NCBI GenBank assembly: GCA_023105745.1
Contig: JALGQZ010000014.1
Coordinates: forward strand, 4,559,888-4,623,887
Length of the DNA: 64,000 nt
Origin: Austropuccinia psidii
Taxonomy: Eukaryota > Basidiomycota > Pucciniomycetes > Pucciniales > Sphaerophragmiaceae
Direction: 5' to 3'
Part shown: positions 1-10,506 of the stretch, one piece after another
Numbering within the stretch: position 1 is the first letter of the stretch
Layout of the letters: each line of letters starts with the position of its first letter
Position numbers and translations under genes: made by a program
Notes under the pieces: model-generated
What the model was told of the DNA's origin: nothing
Seen by the model: the letters and a program-made list of their open reading frames with translations, nothing else
Database searches by the model: none

Positions 1-1084
1 TATCACTATAACTCTAAGTTTGATGACATCATAGGCTTGGCAGAAGCCTAAACTTTGTGGATTTTATTAGTATTAATCATATTCTAATAGTATTCACCAG
101 TTTCATCACTTGTATGACTGTTAAACTTAGAATAAGATTACAGTGAGTGATCTTAAATGATCAAATTCAAGCTTTAGCTTTGATGATTAATACCTTTTAA
201 TTTATACACGCTAAAGCTATTCTGAGAGTGGATTATTATAGCTTGGCATGTCCCTATTACACTTCCAAGAGAATTTTATTACATCATTAAAACTCTATTT
301 TTGATGATTTTTCTTGTAACTCATCTTTTCTGTTGAAATCTCATATTTTAAACTTCAAACCAAGATTTCAAGGGGTCATACCTTGAATATTGTAATCAAA
401 AATACGTCATTCTTCACTAATAAACTATTAGAGTCTGACTGTATACCCTTTTTTCAGTTTGGACCACTTTCACAACAAAGTGGTCAACCACTCTATTGAT
501 TTTAATCAATAATCCATTACAGGTTTTAACCTTGTTTATAGCTTGTGAAATATAGTTTATCTCTGTGTTCCTACAGTAATTACATGGTGAATTTTTTTTG
601 GTTTACCACTCTATCATGTATATTTCAAAAGATATTAGCTAAAATCCTTGAATATATGCGTTGACCAAAAAAGTGCATATATTCAGCTTAACTCCTTAAG
701 TATTGAATTTGGAGATTAGCTTCTTAATTGTTTTATGTGTATAATTTTATGGGGAAACCAAAGGTACAATTCATTTCACATGTTGTTTCATTGGTACTTG
801 AAATAATGAAGGATTCATGTTTTTTATAAGGTGTTATTACTTATAACTCTTTGAATATTGACTTTACAGATATGCCATAAAAATGGTATATGTGTATTTT
901 GCCATGCGTAATCCAGTAGTGTAATTTATTTCACACGTTTATTCATTTTATTTTAAGTTAAACCAATTTTTATGCCTATTTATGGCAGTTTTGTAGTTTT
1001 AAGGTAATTATTTTTAACGTATAATTATTTTAAATATTTCTTGTAACCTTTTTGGGTATGTGGTCATATCTCAAAGGTTCACAT
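1..1084 (-). mobile_element. Family H LTR (3' LTR of a minus-strand element), cut by window start
   Basis: Most of this block recurs, diverged, at 54787-55526, so it is a dispersed repeat. On the minus strand its inner edge reads TGTGAACCTTTGAGATAT then a CATACCC box. The LTRs of families B and C begin almost identically (TGTGAGCC...CATACCC). The bases just outside, read on the minus strand, are purine-rich (AAGGTGTGGA), as a polypurine tract would be. This suggests a 3' LTR of a minus-strand Ty3/gypsy element. The other LTR end lies before the window. Body sequence differs from B and C, so I treat H as a separate family. No protein is encoded. Confidence 0.6.
462..485. other. Conserved perfect hairpin in family H LTR
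   Basis: Arms GACCACTTT and AAAGTGGTC pair perfectly over 9 bp around a six-base loop CACAAC. The same 24 bases occur unchanged in the other H copy (55249-55272), although flanking sequence there has diverged considerably. This could be an RNA structure or a dyad protein-binding site. The role is unknown. Confidence 0.7.
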
Positions 1085-2382
1085 CCACACCTTACACAAA
1101 TTTTTTATATGTACTTTTCTATATAGATTGACTAAAACGTCAACCAGAGGTTCCAAAACATTGCTAATTGCTGTTGTATTTGGCTGATTTGGTGCTGGTA
1201 TTACACCAGAAAGGTAAGTGTATTTTGATTAGTATTGCAATGATGGAGGGAGGTTGAGACAGGTGAGTGCTAGAATTCCAACTGATATTTGCTTTCAAGA
1301 AAGCTCATTTCCCAAAGGGTTGAACCAATAAACAATGGCAGAATTAATGAATTGATGTTTCATTTCCTTCTCCTTTTTTGTTGAAATATTTTTGTGTTTC
1401 CAAATTCAAATATTTCCAAGAATTGGAATGACAATGGTTAATTCTATGAGATGGCCTTTGGACCAGCTCCTATGCGCATTTTTCAATAGATAACTCAACC
1501 TCTGGTAAGCATATAAACCATTTCAGCCAATCAATAAAGTTTTGGCTGACAAAAATACTTTTTGCAGCTCTTTTTGAATTTTTTGCTTTTCTGCTCATCT
1601 CTGAATCAGAAGAAGAGGATCTGGGTATTTTCTCAATTAATGTAAAGTCAAATTATTCAAAATGCTCAACCCCACATTTTAATACTGTTGTTGCAATTCA
1701 ATAGCTGCATTATGGTGGAGCTGTTTCTTCATTGTAGAGGGAGTAACATGAAGTAAAAAAAAATGTGAAATTTCCACTCTGAATCAAGATTTAGAGGTTT
1801 AGTAATTTTACAAATGTCGCTGGGTAGTTTGTTTTCAATGCAAATTTTCGATGGTAGCCAATGTTACTGCTGTACAAGGTAAGTGATCTGATTTATTGCT
1901 TCTTGGCATTTCTGCTGGCTGAGTCCATGAACAAGGTACAACCATGGAATTAAAAGCAAAAGACAATCTGATAAGCATCAAAAAATGGAGTTTTAGATTT
2001 CAAAAAAAAAAATAATGACATAGAACTAATTGCCTTCATTATCGCTTTTTTTCCCATAACCTATGATATCTGATTCATTTTCTACAATGCTTGTATCATT
2101 ATTTGCTTCAATGTTATTTTTTTGTTTTTGTCAAATGGATTCAAAAATTCTGGGAGTGCAAGTTTTGAGGTAGATTTCTCAAATTCTGTATCAGCAATCT
2201 GTGTAGTTTTATTCCAATGCCTTTTACATGTGTTTGGATGCACATACATCCCTCAATGAATTATGCTTTCTATATCAACAATCTCTTGAACAACACATGT
2301 TGGGAAAGTACAAAGAACAATTTTTGGGGCATTGCTAACATATGTAAGCTTAAGAAAATCTCAATTATTTTATTTGAAAAAA
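1085..2382. other. Unassigned AT-rich sequence
   Basis: This would be the internal 3' part of the element owning the H LTR, interrupted on the right by element A1. I see no convincing coding stretch on either strand, no RNA gene and no tandem repeat. The only signal is the purine-rich run at its left edge (minus strand), described with the LTR. Confidence 0.4.
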
Positions 2383-3795
2383 TGTCAGGATGACTCTATG
2401 ATAGAGTAAATAAAATGGTATATACAACTCTCAATGTGACTGTGACACGGATAAGAATTGATTAAAAAGGTTTTAAAGAGTATTTCAGGGCTTTAATACA
2501 TGATTTTAGTGGTGGTGAGCACTGTTGAAAGCCCTGGGTGCAAGAATTATCTGTTGGGTTACAATAATATCTACTACAATACTTTATACTAGAAGCATAC
2601 CTGATTATTTTCCAAGAGTATAACAGTTTTGGACAGTTTTACTATGTAGGAATTCAAGAGCAGGATGAGGAAACCTTCTCCACTAGAGAGAAGGCCTCCT
2701 TTTATCCTAAAATGGGGTGGAATTGCCCTTTAGACCATCCATGTAGAGTAAGTAAAGAGTTTTCAATTCAGAGTACTGGCTTGTGGTTTCCACAAAGCCT
2801 GTATGCACCTTATTGGGCTCAAACGTGGCTTTACAACCAGATATGGGCAGTTTTCACCAATACAGGGTGAAAAGTTTCATCTGGGGAGCACACATCCCTC
2901 TTCTGATGTGTATGACACATAGAATGCTGTACAGAACCTGTATGGGACCCCAGTATTGAATGAACTATGAGTTATTGAAGTGTAAACATGCTTATATGTC
3001 TGTTTGACACCTCATAATCATAGTTGTGGGATATTATCCCACAGAAAAGGTGTATTGGCCCAATTGTGGGATTTTACCCTTACAACTGCTATACCTTTGT
3101 CAGTTTTTGAGAATTTCAGCGCAAAGTTGGTTCATTGTTTATCCCTGAATTTTATCTACACAATGGTATCTCATTTGTTATGGTAACATTAAATATTTCC
3201 AGGTATGCCATGTAGAACGTTTGTGATTTAGATATATGATTTTCTCAATATTTGTATGGAGCTTGTTTGCTTCCTAGCTTTTGTTCTATATGAGATATGG
3301 GGAAATGAAATGCACCATCAGAGGGCCCTGATTTTTCTCTTTCCAAAAAGACCACACTTTAATTATCTCACACTAAAACTGTAGAAGTTAGATGTGAGGT
3401 GAATAATTTTTTCACCCTTATTTGACCTTATTGTGGCCACAATCTCTGTAATTTTGGCATTGGCTCAATTTGGCTGGTATCATTGGATCTCTCTGACTTA
3501 AAGTTTCAATTGGAATACCCATTTTCTGTGGTTAATCCTCTTCCTCTGGATTTCATATGAGCAGTGAAAATTAAGGTTTATTCTCAGCAACAATTCTGAG
3601 CAGGAAAAATTTTTTCATTCTTTTTCCTATGATAATGGGACTTGTATATTTCGAAAGAGATGATTTTCCTCTTTCTTTTGATACCTTTTGAGCTGATTTA
3701 GCTCAGCTCCATGTTTTGGTTGTATCTTAGCTTTACCATTGGTTTATGATATTTGCTGTCATGCTTGTGCTCTGGTTTTGAGTCACAGACTGACA
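2383..3795 (-). repeat. A1 3' LTR
   Basis: It starts TGTCAG and ends CTGACA, a perfect 6-bp inverted terminal pair. It matches 12472-13887 and 57995-59433 through most of its length, with about 10-15 percent differences by eye. It is followed, on the element's strand upstream, by a purine tract. No clear TATA box was identified. Confidence 0.92.
3025..3043. promoter_or_regulatory. LTR palindrome, copy 1
   Basis: TGTGGGATATTATCCCACA is two perfect 9-bp arms around one base. It is identical in the A1 5' LTR (13113-13131). In A2 (58660-58676) a G-C pair is replaced by A-T on both arms, which keeps the symmetry. It may be a dyad binding site or RNA hairpin. Its function is unknown. Confidence 0.65.
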
Positions 3796-3831
3796 TACCC
3801 TCCCTCAAAAAAAAGGCTCATCATTGATGAG
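3796..3831 (-). promoter_or_regulatory. A1 polypurine tract with adjacent palindrome
   Basis: On the minus strand GAGGGAGGGTA lies directly against the 3' LTR start TGTCAG. That is the expected plus-strand DNA primer of LTR elements. Next to it lies the palindrome CTCATCATTGATGAG (3817-3831), which also overlaps the end of the coding region. Both are conserved in A2 at 59434-59468. Confidence 0.8.
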
Positions 3832-3832
3832 A

Positions 3833-4574
3833 CTATTCACTCCTCCTAGAGGCGCTGAATCTCCTTAGATGATGGTTCCCATCTAGTATGGCATTCTCTT
3901 CCAGCCATTTGTATTTGTCTACTGTCTGGTTTTTAAATCTAACCAAATACTGTCTTTGATCTTTACCATTCAGTCTAATCTTCATGGCCTTGATTATCTT
4001 CTTCACAGGTCCAGGTGAGTCTTCCACTTCCACTATGTCTTGTGGGGTACTAGCCTTATCTCTTGAGGGGAATTTGTCCTCTCCTGTGTGGAAGTATGGT
4101 TTGATGAGACTCACTGGGAATACTGGGTGTTTCCTGGAGAATTTCTCTGTGAGTCTAACCTCCACTGCATTCTTCCCTATAAGTTTAATGATAGTAAAGG
4201 GCCCCACAAATGAATCTCTCATTTTCTTTGGTCCCTTGAGATTATTGAAGTTGAGTGTGGACACTAACACCTGGTCCCCTTCTTTGAAGTCTGGTTCCAT
4301 TTGTGTCTTGTCATACCTATGCTTGTTGTATTATTGAGCCTTAGCTATGCAATTAGCAGCTGTGTCACAAGGTCTCTTCCACATATCATGGAAATCCTTG
4401 CCTTTAGGCTGGATAGTTAGAAGATTTTTCTTCAGGTGATCCACACTTTTTCTACCAGTGAGGGTGATTTCCCTGTGGTAGAGTGCTGGCTTGTGTTTTA
4501 AGCCAGCTAGACTTCTGGGATAAGTGTAACCCAGTCATGGGTATATCCTTCATGGTCCTTATATTCCATGCCAC
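3833..4574 (-). pseudogene. A1 integrase C terminus with chromodomain-like tail
   Basis: The last 155 codons are open. They begin with the SH3-like integrase C-terminal region (QVLVSTLNFNNLKG, then VGPF, then HPVFPVSLIKPY). They end in a chromodomain-like module with IIKAMKIRL, QYLVRF and a single tryptophan in YKWLEENAI. Upstream, the part from about 4301 to the solo LTR is homologous to A2 but broken by stops. In chromoviruses this tail binds histone marks and guides insertion. Here the usual aromatic pattern is incomplete, so binding is uncertain. The gene is cut from its own integrase core by the family G solo LTR. Confidence 0.85.
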
Positions 4575-6455
4575 TGTGGTATTCCATACCATTTTTTCAC
4601 TAGGCTCAAGTTCATAGTACCCCATAAAAGCAGTAAATCCAACCCACAGGCAGACTTACAGTCAAACTTTACACTAAAAGGTCACCTTTACAGAAAGAAC
4701 CTGAATTTGATTAATAATACCATGGCACATGCACCAAAGGGAAGCTTATGCGTTGAAATAAATTATTCAATGTCATTATGCATATTTAAAAAATCAAGTT
4801 ACATATAGAAAACTAGTTACAACATATAAGGTACCACCCTTTGAATTACACACCCCACCCAGCTTTACACCCCTCTATAGCCACATACTCATGCAGCAAG
4901 AAAATGACACCTGCATGAATTACACAATCACCTTTCATTCAACATAGAAAATTCACATGATGAAAAGGACAACTCCATGGACTTCCTGAAAGTCATTCAC
5001 ATCACAGTCACAAGCATAACCCCATCTATATCCACAGTAACCCCACTTTAAACCTTAAAAAGCATCAAAATTCTTCACACCACTTATCACCTCATGCAAG
5101 TCAAAACTAGTACAACAGGCTGCATACATAAATTCATCAGTGCAAGCAATTATGACCTGATCTCATTTTAAAGTTGAAGAAGAAAAAAAACAACCATGAC
5201 ACCTGCATAAATTAAACAGCCACTTCTACCAAGCCTAAAATATGACATATGTAAAGGAAATACAAAGTCATAATATGATACTGCACCCACCAACAGAATA
5301 TCAGGTGACAGAAAAAATGCTGTGGACAAGAAAAATCCTCAGCCAAAATGAAATCGCCTCATTCATGGAAGGAAAATCCAAGAATATCACATCTTAAATA
5401 GTTCACTGAAAGACCATCATGTGATGAATGGAGGGTGTGTAGAGAAAAAATTGTCACCAAACCTCAAATTACCTGACACATGCAAGAAACGTCTTGACTA
5501 AAAACAAAGTTGCATGATGGGATCAAGAGGAATTGAAGTGGGAAAAGAAAACTCCCATGTAGGGCCCCTTGGGCTCCCAAAAGGTATAAATAGAGGGGCT
5601 CTCTCCCCCAAATTTCAAAATTTCCCCCATGCACATTATATACCCTGCACAGTAGGGGCATAGGAATAATCCATCCGTCACCTGGGAGGTATTACATTAT
5701 ATTATAGTAAATTTACTTTCCCAGTAGCTAAGCTCAGTGGAAGTATAGTTTTTAAAATTACCCAATGGCTACAATCAGTGGAATCTTATGATTAAAAATA
5801 AAAATAAAAATTATCCAGTAGCCAAGATTAGGGTTACTACTCTATGAAAATATATTATCCAGTTAAAGTAACACAATTTATCAAGATTTAAAATTGACTA
5901 ACCCCTTTAAAAATCCAATATCAAAGAATCTTAACTCTTAAATTTAACAAATACAATTTTATCTTATTATTAACAACTTATTAAAAAAAACCTTCAAAAA
6001 TTATTTTCCTCTATCATAACTATACCTTAACAAAATTACCTTAATAAAAACTCATCAGATTTTTCTTAACACCTTAAATAACTCATCTTAACAAAATTTT
6101 ATCACCAATAAGAAACCACTCAACCCAATTTCACTACAAAAATTATACAGACAAGTATTGCATTAAAATCTTCAACTTAACCAAAATCACTAACATTATT
6201 TTTCATATTAAATATTGAATAGGGCTGATCTGAGACTGATGAATTTTGTCTTCTGCAGTTGTAAAGCCACTTACTAATTTTATTTTTGTTTGTGAGCTCC
6301 AAGGAAGATTTCTTTCAGTATTTTAGGAGGATCAGGCAATACACACTTGCCACCCTTGATTACAGGAGTTATTAGCAATTCAAAACTAGTTACCTGTGAT
6401 TTCCCCCTCCAGGCACTGCCTCATTTTAATCCCACACAAGAGGAGTTCCCAGACA
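4575..6455 (+). mobile_element. Family G solo LTR inside A1 integrase gene
   Basis: A1 sequence breaks here and resumes after about 1.88 kb. The A2 copy is continuous at the same point (near 60229), so this is an insertion. It matches 55527-57393 end to end: TGTGGTATTCC versus TGTAGTATTC at the start, and a shared run through ACCTGTGATTTCCCCCTC and GGAGTTCC at the end. The end has decayed to CAGACA instead of CACA. No internal region is present, so it is a solo LTR left by LTR-LTR recombination. A target-site duplication is not clear: GCCAC is on the left and ATATG on the right. Confidence 0.85.
5585..5593 (+). promoter_or_regulatory. TATA box of family G LTR
   Basis: TATAAATAG is followed by a CT-rich initiator-like stretch. 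The second G LTR has CATAAAAGG at the equivalent place (56606-56614), also followed by a CT-rich run. It supports a plus-strand LTR promoter. Confidence 0.6.
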
Positions 6456-6927
6456 ATATGAACAGAACCTTCTAATGATGTACTACATTGTTTGGATCAT
6501 CCTTTCAGCTAAACCATCTGTCTGTGGATGGTAAGCTATATAAAATGCAAGTTTTGTTCCCAGAATGTCAGAGGTTGGTCCAAAATTCTGATGTGAATTT
6601 TGGGTCCCTATAAATAATGATGATTTTTGGGACTCCACATGTGGCTATGATGTTATTCCAAAATAACAAAGCTATATCCATTGCTGTGTCCTCCTTATGA
6701 CAGTGCAAGCACCTCACACTTTTGCTATACCTATCAAATATGACTAGGCAGGAATTAAATTTTTCTTTGCCTCCTGGGACAATTCATGTGACCCAGTCCA
6801 TATTAATGGTTTCCCATGGGTGTTTGGGTTCTTCTATGTGTTGAAGTAGCCCATATTAACTCCCATTTTTTCTATTTTCTTTTTGGTATCTTTCACAAGT
6901 GTTGATATATTCACTCAACTCTTGCTC
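6456..6927 (-). pseudogene. A1 integrase catalytic core, decayed
   Basis: Translation on the minus strand follows A2 closely: a block around [18 protein letters not shown] carries the first catalytic Asp, and the CGVPKIII region follows. The second catalytic Asp (ISDR in A2) reads IIYR here, so it is lost. The stretch leading to the third acid is scrambled by stops and frame changes near the solo LTR. The enzyme would have joined retroelement DNA to the chromosome. This copy cannot do so. Confidence 0.8.
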
Positions 6928-7358
6928 TCATTTGGGCCACCAAGCTGTGCTTACTACCCTTTCCTTGGTCCTGTCTTCACTCATGTGTCCCATATAGGGG
7001 CAGTCATGAAATTCCTGCTGGATAAGGGATATGTGGTGCCTGTTCACCACCGTGAGGGCACTTGTGTGGTTCTCTCTGTGATAGAGTAGTCCATATATAA
7101 GGACAAACTTGTTATCTGTATAGTCCCTCAACCAGGGCTCCTGTATTTTGGTCAAGGTAGTTGCAACAATATGCCACACTGTTTGTGTTTGGCATGAGTA
7201 TTCATTACTACACTGAAGAACTCATTGTGTAGTTCTGAGGAGCTTATTCTCAATAGGGGAGTTTCTGTTCCTTCTGATTCAGCGTCTTCACTGTCTGGGG
7301 TACCACCTTCTGGTGCACATTTCAAAAATCTGAAGTTTTTCCTCCTGTCTCTTTCCAT
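6928..7358 (-). pseudogene. A1 integrase zinc-binding N terminus
   Basis: Two overlapping open pieces cover a region homologous to A2. The first has the acidic linker after RNase H. The second contains GLLYHRENHTS, HDCPYMGHMSEDRTKERV and a W, the histidine half of the HHCC zinc finger. The change of frame between the pieces, near 7165, is a small insertion or deletion. The cysteine half (CERCQ in A2) lies just downstream in a broken part. Confidence 0.75.
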
Positions 7359-7910
7359 GAAATGGATAGAAATATTGGCTGCTACTTCAGGGTCATAAGC
7401 TGGGTTTCTCTTGACATTATGCAGTGGCCATCTGCATTGGTGTGGCTTTTGCCTTCTTTGTATATGATGGTCATATTACCTATATACTCTTGGATTGCTA
7501 TTTGCCACCTCAACATGTGTCTATTAGTAGTCTTCATATTAAGTAAATACTTGAGTTCTGTGCAGTATGCATAGACTTCAAAAACTGAACCCTCCAGATA
7601 ATAATGGAGTTTCCCTAGGGCCCAGACTAGGCATAAGCATTCAGTATGGATTGCTCCATACCTAGCTTCTGAATTTTTCAGTTTCCTGGGGATTTAGCAT
7701 ATTACAACTTCCATTGGTTCACCTCCCACAATTTGGATTTGGTGTTGGGCTGCTCCTAGTTGTTTACTGCAAGCTGCATCTATGTATGAATGGTAATTCA
7801 AAGTCAGAGAGTATCAGGGCAGGTGCATTAGTGAGTTCATGTTTGATCCTCTCATATGCATCTCTCCTTTTGCTGGTCATTTCAAAAACTACATCTTTTT
7901 AACATACCTT
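7359..7910 (-). pseudogene. A1 RNase H domain, decayed
   Basis: Minus-strand translation matches the A2 RNase H, for example [25 protein letters not shown] and [14 protein letters not shown]. The acidic residue of TECLC is kept. The next catalytic Asp (VYTDC in A2) is replaced in VYAYC. At least one stop interrupts the frame. RNase H would remove the RNA strand during reverse transcription. Confidence 0.8.
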
Positions 7911-8576
7911 TTATATACTACTAGCTATATGAGCAAAGTTTTTGATGTAGTTTCTGTAGTAGCTAGCAAACCCAAGGAAAGATTGCATCTCTTTGATGCT
8001 CTTTGGTACTGGTTTTTGCAGTACTGCTTCTACTTTATATTGGTCTATGGCCAGACTAAGTCCTGGGACTTTATTGCCTATTTCCAGTATTTCTTGCTTG
8101 CCAAAATTGCACTTCCTAAGGGAAATTTTCAGATTTATGGGTGTGCGTTTACTTAGTACTCTGTCTATGTACTGCACATGGTATTCCCATGTCTCTGATT
8201 ATATAATGATGGCATCAATATATACTACCATCCAGCCTTCTAATATTGCTTCTTGAAATATTGTGTCCATCATCCTTTGGAAGTGGTCTGGTGTGTTTTC
8301 AATGCCAAATGGCATCCTTGTGTATTCATATATAACCATATGGAATATAATTCTGAGTAAATTCATGGCATTTTGTTTAACTCCATTCTGGTGGAAACCT
8401 TTCATAGAATCCATCTTGGTTATATATTTGGCTTTTGCCAGTTTATCCAGGGAATGAGGTATCCTTGGTATGGGGTACCAACCAGCTTTTTTGTAGTTAT
8501 TTAGTTCTCTAAAACCCCCACACAACTGAGATTTACCATCATGCCAGGTGATAAGGACAGGTGTGGTTATTTTCAC
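7911..8576 (-). pseudogene. A1 reverse transcriptase palm/thumb, catalytic site lost
   Basis: Two in-order pieces (8199-8576 and 7911-8177) give the RT fingers and palm ([42 protein letters not shown]) and then thumb and connection ([25 protein letters not shown]). The polymerase signature is YIDA at residues 119-122 of the first piece, where A2 and B have YIDD. A second catalytic Asp is therefore gone. A stop or frame change separates the pieces around 8178-8198. Confidence 0.88.
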
Positions 8577-8588
8577 TATTTCATTATG

Positions 8589-9392
8589 TCATATTTTCCT
8601 GATGAAGTCCATTTCTAGAGGTTCATTGATGTGTTTCTCAATTTCTTTCCTAGTTTCCAGGCTTGCTGGATATGGAGGTCTTCTCAGAATGGGTGCATAA
8701 GGTCTTTTGACATCTAGATATAATTCTATATCATGGCCTCTGATTTTTCTCAAAGGTTCTTCACCAATGGCAAATGCTGGTCTATTTTTCCTCAGCATTT
8801 TCAGTAAACTGAGTTTTTGTTTACTGGCAAGGCTGGTACTGAATTGGCCCTCTCTGAATTCATTCAGTGATTCTTCTAGAGGGTCATGGGTGGACATATG
8901 GTATATGTAAAGTGAAAATTTCTTTTCCTTTTTTGTACCTATTGTAATGTGCCTGTTCTTACTGTTGCAAATATCAATGCCATAAATCCTCTGGTAATCT
9001 GTTCCCAGTAAGAATCCTTGTATATGGGGATCATAAAGCACAACAAACTCTTGGTTGACTCCAATATTACCTTTCCTATGGGGTATAATTATCTCTTTTA
9101 TAATTGTCCCGATGGATGTCATCTTCCCTGATGTACTTTTAAACAATTTTGCCTTCTTAAGCAAGATCTTCTCCTCCCAATTTGGGAATTGGTTATTCAG
9201 ATAATCTTTGGCCACTATTGAGCAGTGCGCACCACTGTCAATGATCAATGGATGTTGAGCATTGTCAATACAAACAGTCATCTTTGTGGCTGTCTGATTT
9301 ATATATGCCATTACTTTAGTTAGTGTAAATAGGAATGTTTTTGCATCCTGTGTGTGTTTACACAAGTTTTTATTTTCAGTATTTTGTGGCAT
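8589..9392 (-). pseudogene. A1 aspartic protease and RT N-terminal linker
   Basis: The protease active-site motif IIDSGAHCSIV is near residue 50, and the flap/C-terminal part FLLGTDYQRIYGIDI follows. A linker then leads to GHDIELYLDVKRPYAPILRRPPYPAS, the usual start of gypsy RT. A TGA stop just downstream (between RKI and HNEI) separates it from the RT piece. The protease would cut the Gag-Pol precursor. The motif is DSG rather than the DTG seen in B. Confidence 0.85.
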
Positions 9393-9424
9393 TCCTTCCT
9401 CAACTGTATGTCCTGAATTTCTAT

Positions 9425-9661
9425 TTAGGTTTTGTCTTGGTACTCCACTAAAAATCCTTCTCTTGGGTCTTGGTCATCATCAGATGTTTCTCTGATGGCA
9501 ACACCTGTAGAGTCTGATTCAAAATCCTCTTTTGGGGATTCCTCCTCTGGGACTTGCTCAATGGCATAAAATTTCTTCTTTTCCTTTGGACAGCTATTGG
9601 AATAGTGGTCTGTTGAACCACAATTGTGAAAAGTATTTTTCTTGATGGTCACTTCTGCCAT
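9425..9661 (-). pseudogene. A1 Gag zinc knuckle, first Cys lost
   Basis: The CCHC nucleic-acid-binding knuckle of A2 (CHNCGSTDHYANNC) appears here as FHNCGSTDHYSNSC. The first cysteine is phenylalanine, so zinc binding should fail. An acidic tail (EEESPKEDFESDSTG) follows, as in A2. The frame differs from the capsid piece upstream by a small shift. Confidence 0.85.
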
Positions 9662-10494
9662 CTTTTCTTTGGGTTTTTTTTGAAGTCCACCCTGAAAGGG
9701 TGTTTCTCTTTGAAACTACTGCTTCTAAATTGGGAATATTTCCCTAAATATTTTCTTTTACTTACATCTGGTAAGGTGTTTGCAATGTCATATAGAGTGA
9801 AATTTTGGTTGCATCTGCATTTTACTGCATGCTCTAGTTCCCCTGGCATTTGTGTCAGGATTTTGTGATTCCTCATATGAATATTCATTTGAGTACCAAT
9901 GGATTTAATCATTTTAGACTTTCTAAGACACCACGCATATGGATCTTTGTCCACAGAGTACCTGTCATTTTCAAATGACATGGTCCTTTGCCATATCCAA
10001 GTACCATTGCTGTACTTTTGGATTATTTGACTCTTCCACCATGGCCAGCTTCTTCTGCCATGTATTTCTTTCATTTCTGTGTACCAAATACTAGCATGAC
10101 CTTTAAATGCTGTATTTACTCTAGTAGTAATGCAGTAATTTAGTATGCTTGGTAAATCTATGAATAGTCCATCAATATAATCAATGAGCTCCATGAGATC
10201 ATATTCTCCTTTTCCAGAGAATTTGGGCCAGCTTGAGGCCTTTGGAAGCTTTTTTAAGGCTTCCTTCTCAGAATAAGACATATTATCTCCACCTTGGTAT
10301 TGACATGAAGAGCTTGCCTTATTCACCATTATGGAATCTGGTTTGATGTCTTCTTGGTTGTCTGGTTCATCCACAACACAGCTTTGTGGTTGGGGCTTCA
10401 TATTTTGGTAGACATTACACAATTTGTTTATGTCTTTTTCCAGACAATCTGTGTCCTTTTTGCAGTGGTTCTGCTCTTCAAAGACTTGATGCAT
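9649..10494 (-). pseudogene. A1 Gag capsid domain
   Basis: The retrotransposon Gag core is visible: WPKFSGKGEYDLMELIDYIDG, then GHASIWYTEMKEIHGRRSWPWWKSQI, then MPGELEHAVKCRCNQNFTL. It aligns with the B capsid ([45 protein letters not shown]). It is in the same frame as the coiled-coil piece upstream, separated from it only by one TAG stop (after LSKDSE). It forms the shell of the virus-like particle. Confidence 0.88.
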
Positions 10495-10506
10495 TCTTTT
10501 ATTGGT

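Noticed and set aside
8707..8910. Plus-strand frames antisense to element A genes (also near 7714, 7993, 61028 and 61809)
   Set aside because: They mirror conserved minus-strand protease/RT/RNase H coding and have no features of their own.
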